DNA of 6,285 nt from NCBI GenBank assembly GCA_946615495.1, contig CAMOHY010000136.1, positions 1 through 6,285 of the forward strand, given 5' to 3'. The DNA is from an uncultured Clostridia bacterium (lineage in GTDB: Bacteria; Bacillota; Clostridia; Christensenellales; Aristaeellaceae). The translations under genes and the position numbers were made by a program. The notes beneath the pieces are model-generated. The model was not told where the DNA came from. It searched no databases and worked only from the letters and a program-made list of their open reading frames with translations. Shown one piece after another: positions 5,842-6,285 of this stretch (positions are counted from its first letter, which is position 1; every line of letters starts with the position of its first letter).

Positions 5842-6285
5842 ATGCTGAAGGTCGGAATGGTTGGCATGGGCGGCATCAGCAAATCCCATCGCACGGCCTG
5901 GAGCCAAATTCCGGAAGCGCAGGTGGTTGCCGTGTGCGATATCCGCCAGGAAAAGGTGGATGAAGCGGTGGAGGGCACCGGCGCGCGGGGCTATCTTGAT
6001 TTTGACGAAATGCTCGGCAAGGAAGCCCTGGATATTCTGGATATCTGCCTGCCCACGTATCTGCACGCGGATTTTGCCGTGAAGGCCTTGAACCGGGGTA
6101 TCCATGTGCTGTCGGAAAAGCCGGTATCCTTGAAGCGGGAGGACGTGGCAAGGATCTACGCCGCGGCGGAAAAGAATGGCCGCCGGTTCATGGTGGCCCA
6201 GGTGCTGCGCTTCTGGCGTGAGTATGAGGTGCTGCGGGAAGCGGTGCAGTCGGGCCGCTACGGCAAGCTGCTCAGCGGCAATATG
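5842..6285 (+). CDS. Gfo/Idh/MocA-family NAD(P)-dependent sugar oxidoreductase (3' end cut by window)
   Basis: The reading frame from the ATG at 5842 stays open for 148 codons to the window edge. Seen: a beta-strand followed by a Rossmann glycine turn, KVGMVGMGGISKSH (3-16), an acidic residue at the end of the second strand (VCDIR, D33), DILDICLPTYLHADF (64-78), and SEKPVSL (91-97), the EKP signature of the family. RFWREYEVLREAV (123-135) and SGRYGKL (137-143) lead into the C-terminal substrate domain, most of which is missing. Known: members oxidise or reduce sugars, inositols or amino sugars with NAD or NADP; full length is usually about 330-400 residues, so under half is present. GGAGG lies 8 nt before the start. 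Being next to the TIM-barrel isomerase-like gene, it may generate or consume a keto-sugar. Cofactor preference and substrate cannot be settled from this fragment. Confidence 0.92.
   Translation, partial: MLKVGMVGMGGISKSHRTAWSQIPEAQVVAVCDIRQEKVDEAVEGTGARGYLDFDEMLGKEALDILDICLPTYLHADFAVKALNRGIHVLSEKPVSLKREDVARIYAAAEKNGRRFMVAQVLRFWREYEVLREAVQSGRYGKLLSGNM

Overview
The window looks like a chromosomal carbohydrate-metabolism locus from a fairly GC-rich, low-complexity-free bacterium of the Bacillota, most likely an uncultured gut-type Clostridia. This is inferred from strong AGGAGG-type ribosome binding sites at 8-11 nt spacing, near-consensus sigma-A promoters, tight polycistronic packing and the protein families present. 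I see no rRNA, tRNA, CRISPR array, insertion sequence or phage gene, and no intrinsic terminator.

The layout is two divergent transcription units fired from one control region at about 3807-4050. Leftward (minus strand): a 781-residue protein (3806-1461) ending in a NAGPA-type phosphodiester glycosidase domain, then after 36 nt a family GH20 beta-hexosaminidase-like gene (1424 to the left edge, cut off by the window). The GH20 gene is easy to miss: it has no stop inside the window and a 468-codon open frame lies antisense to it, but the minus-strand reading shows unmistakable GH20 sequence including the Asp-Glu catalytic pair. Rightward (plus strand): a DUF218/YdcF-like protein (4051-4584), a small MazG-like nucleotide pyrophosphohydrolase (4615-4935), a TIM-barrel sugar isomerase/epimerase-family protein (4987-5814) and the first 148 residues of a Gfo/Idh/MocA NAD(P)-dependent sugar oxidoreductase (5842 to the right edge). 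Gaps of 30, 51 and 27 nt with no visible terminator suggest one operon.

The control region holds a promoter on each strand (TTGCGA-17-TATAAT leftward, TGGACA-17-TATAAT rightward), with their -35 boxes 29 bp apart. Each transcript leader carries a hairpin directly before its ribosome binding site; the leftward one is capped by a GCAA (GNRA-type) tetraloop.

Working model (inference): neither the phosphodiester glycosidase protein nor the GH20 protein has a visible signal peptide, so both probably act in the cytoplasm on imported amino-sugar oligosaccharides or sugar-phosphodiesters, while the isomerase-like/oxidoreductase pair processes a sugar released by this or a linked pathway. The main unknown is the roughly 500-residue N-terminal part of the phosphodiester glycosidase protein, which I cannot assign to a family. 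No transporter or transcription regulator is in the window.
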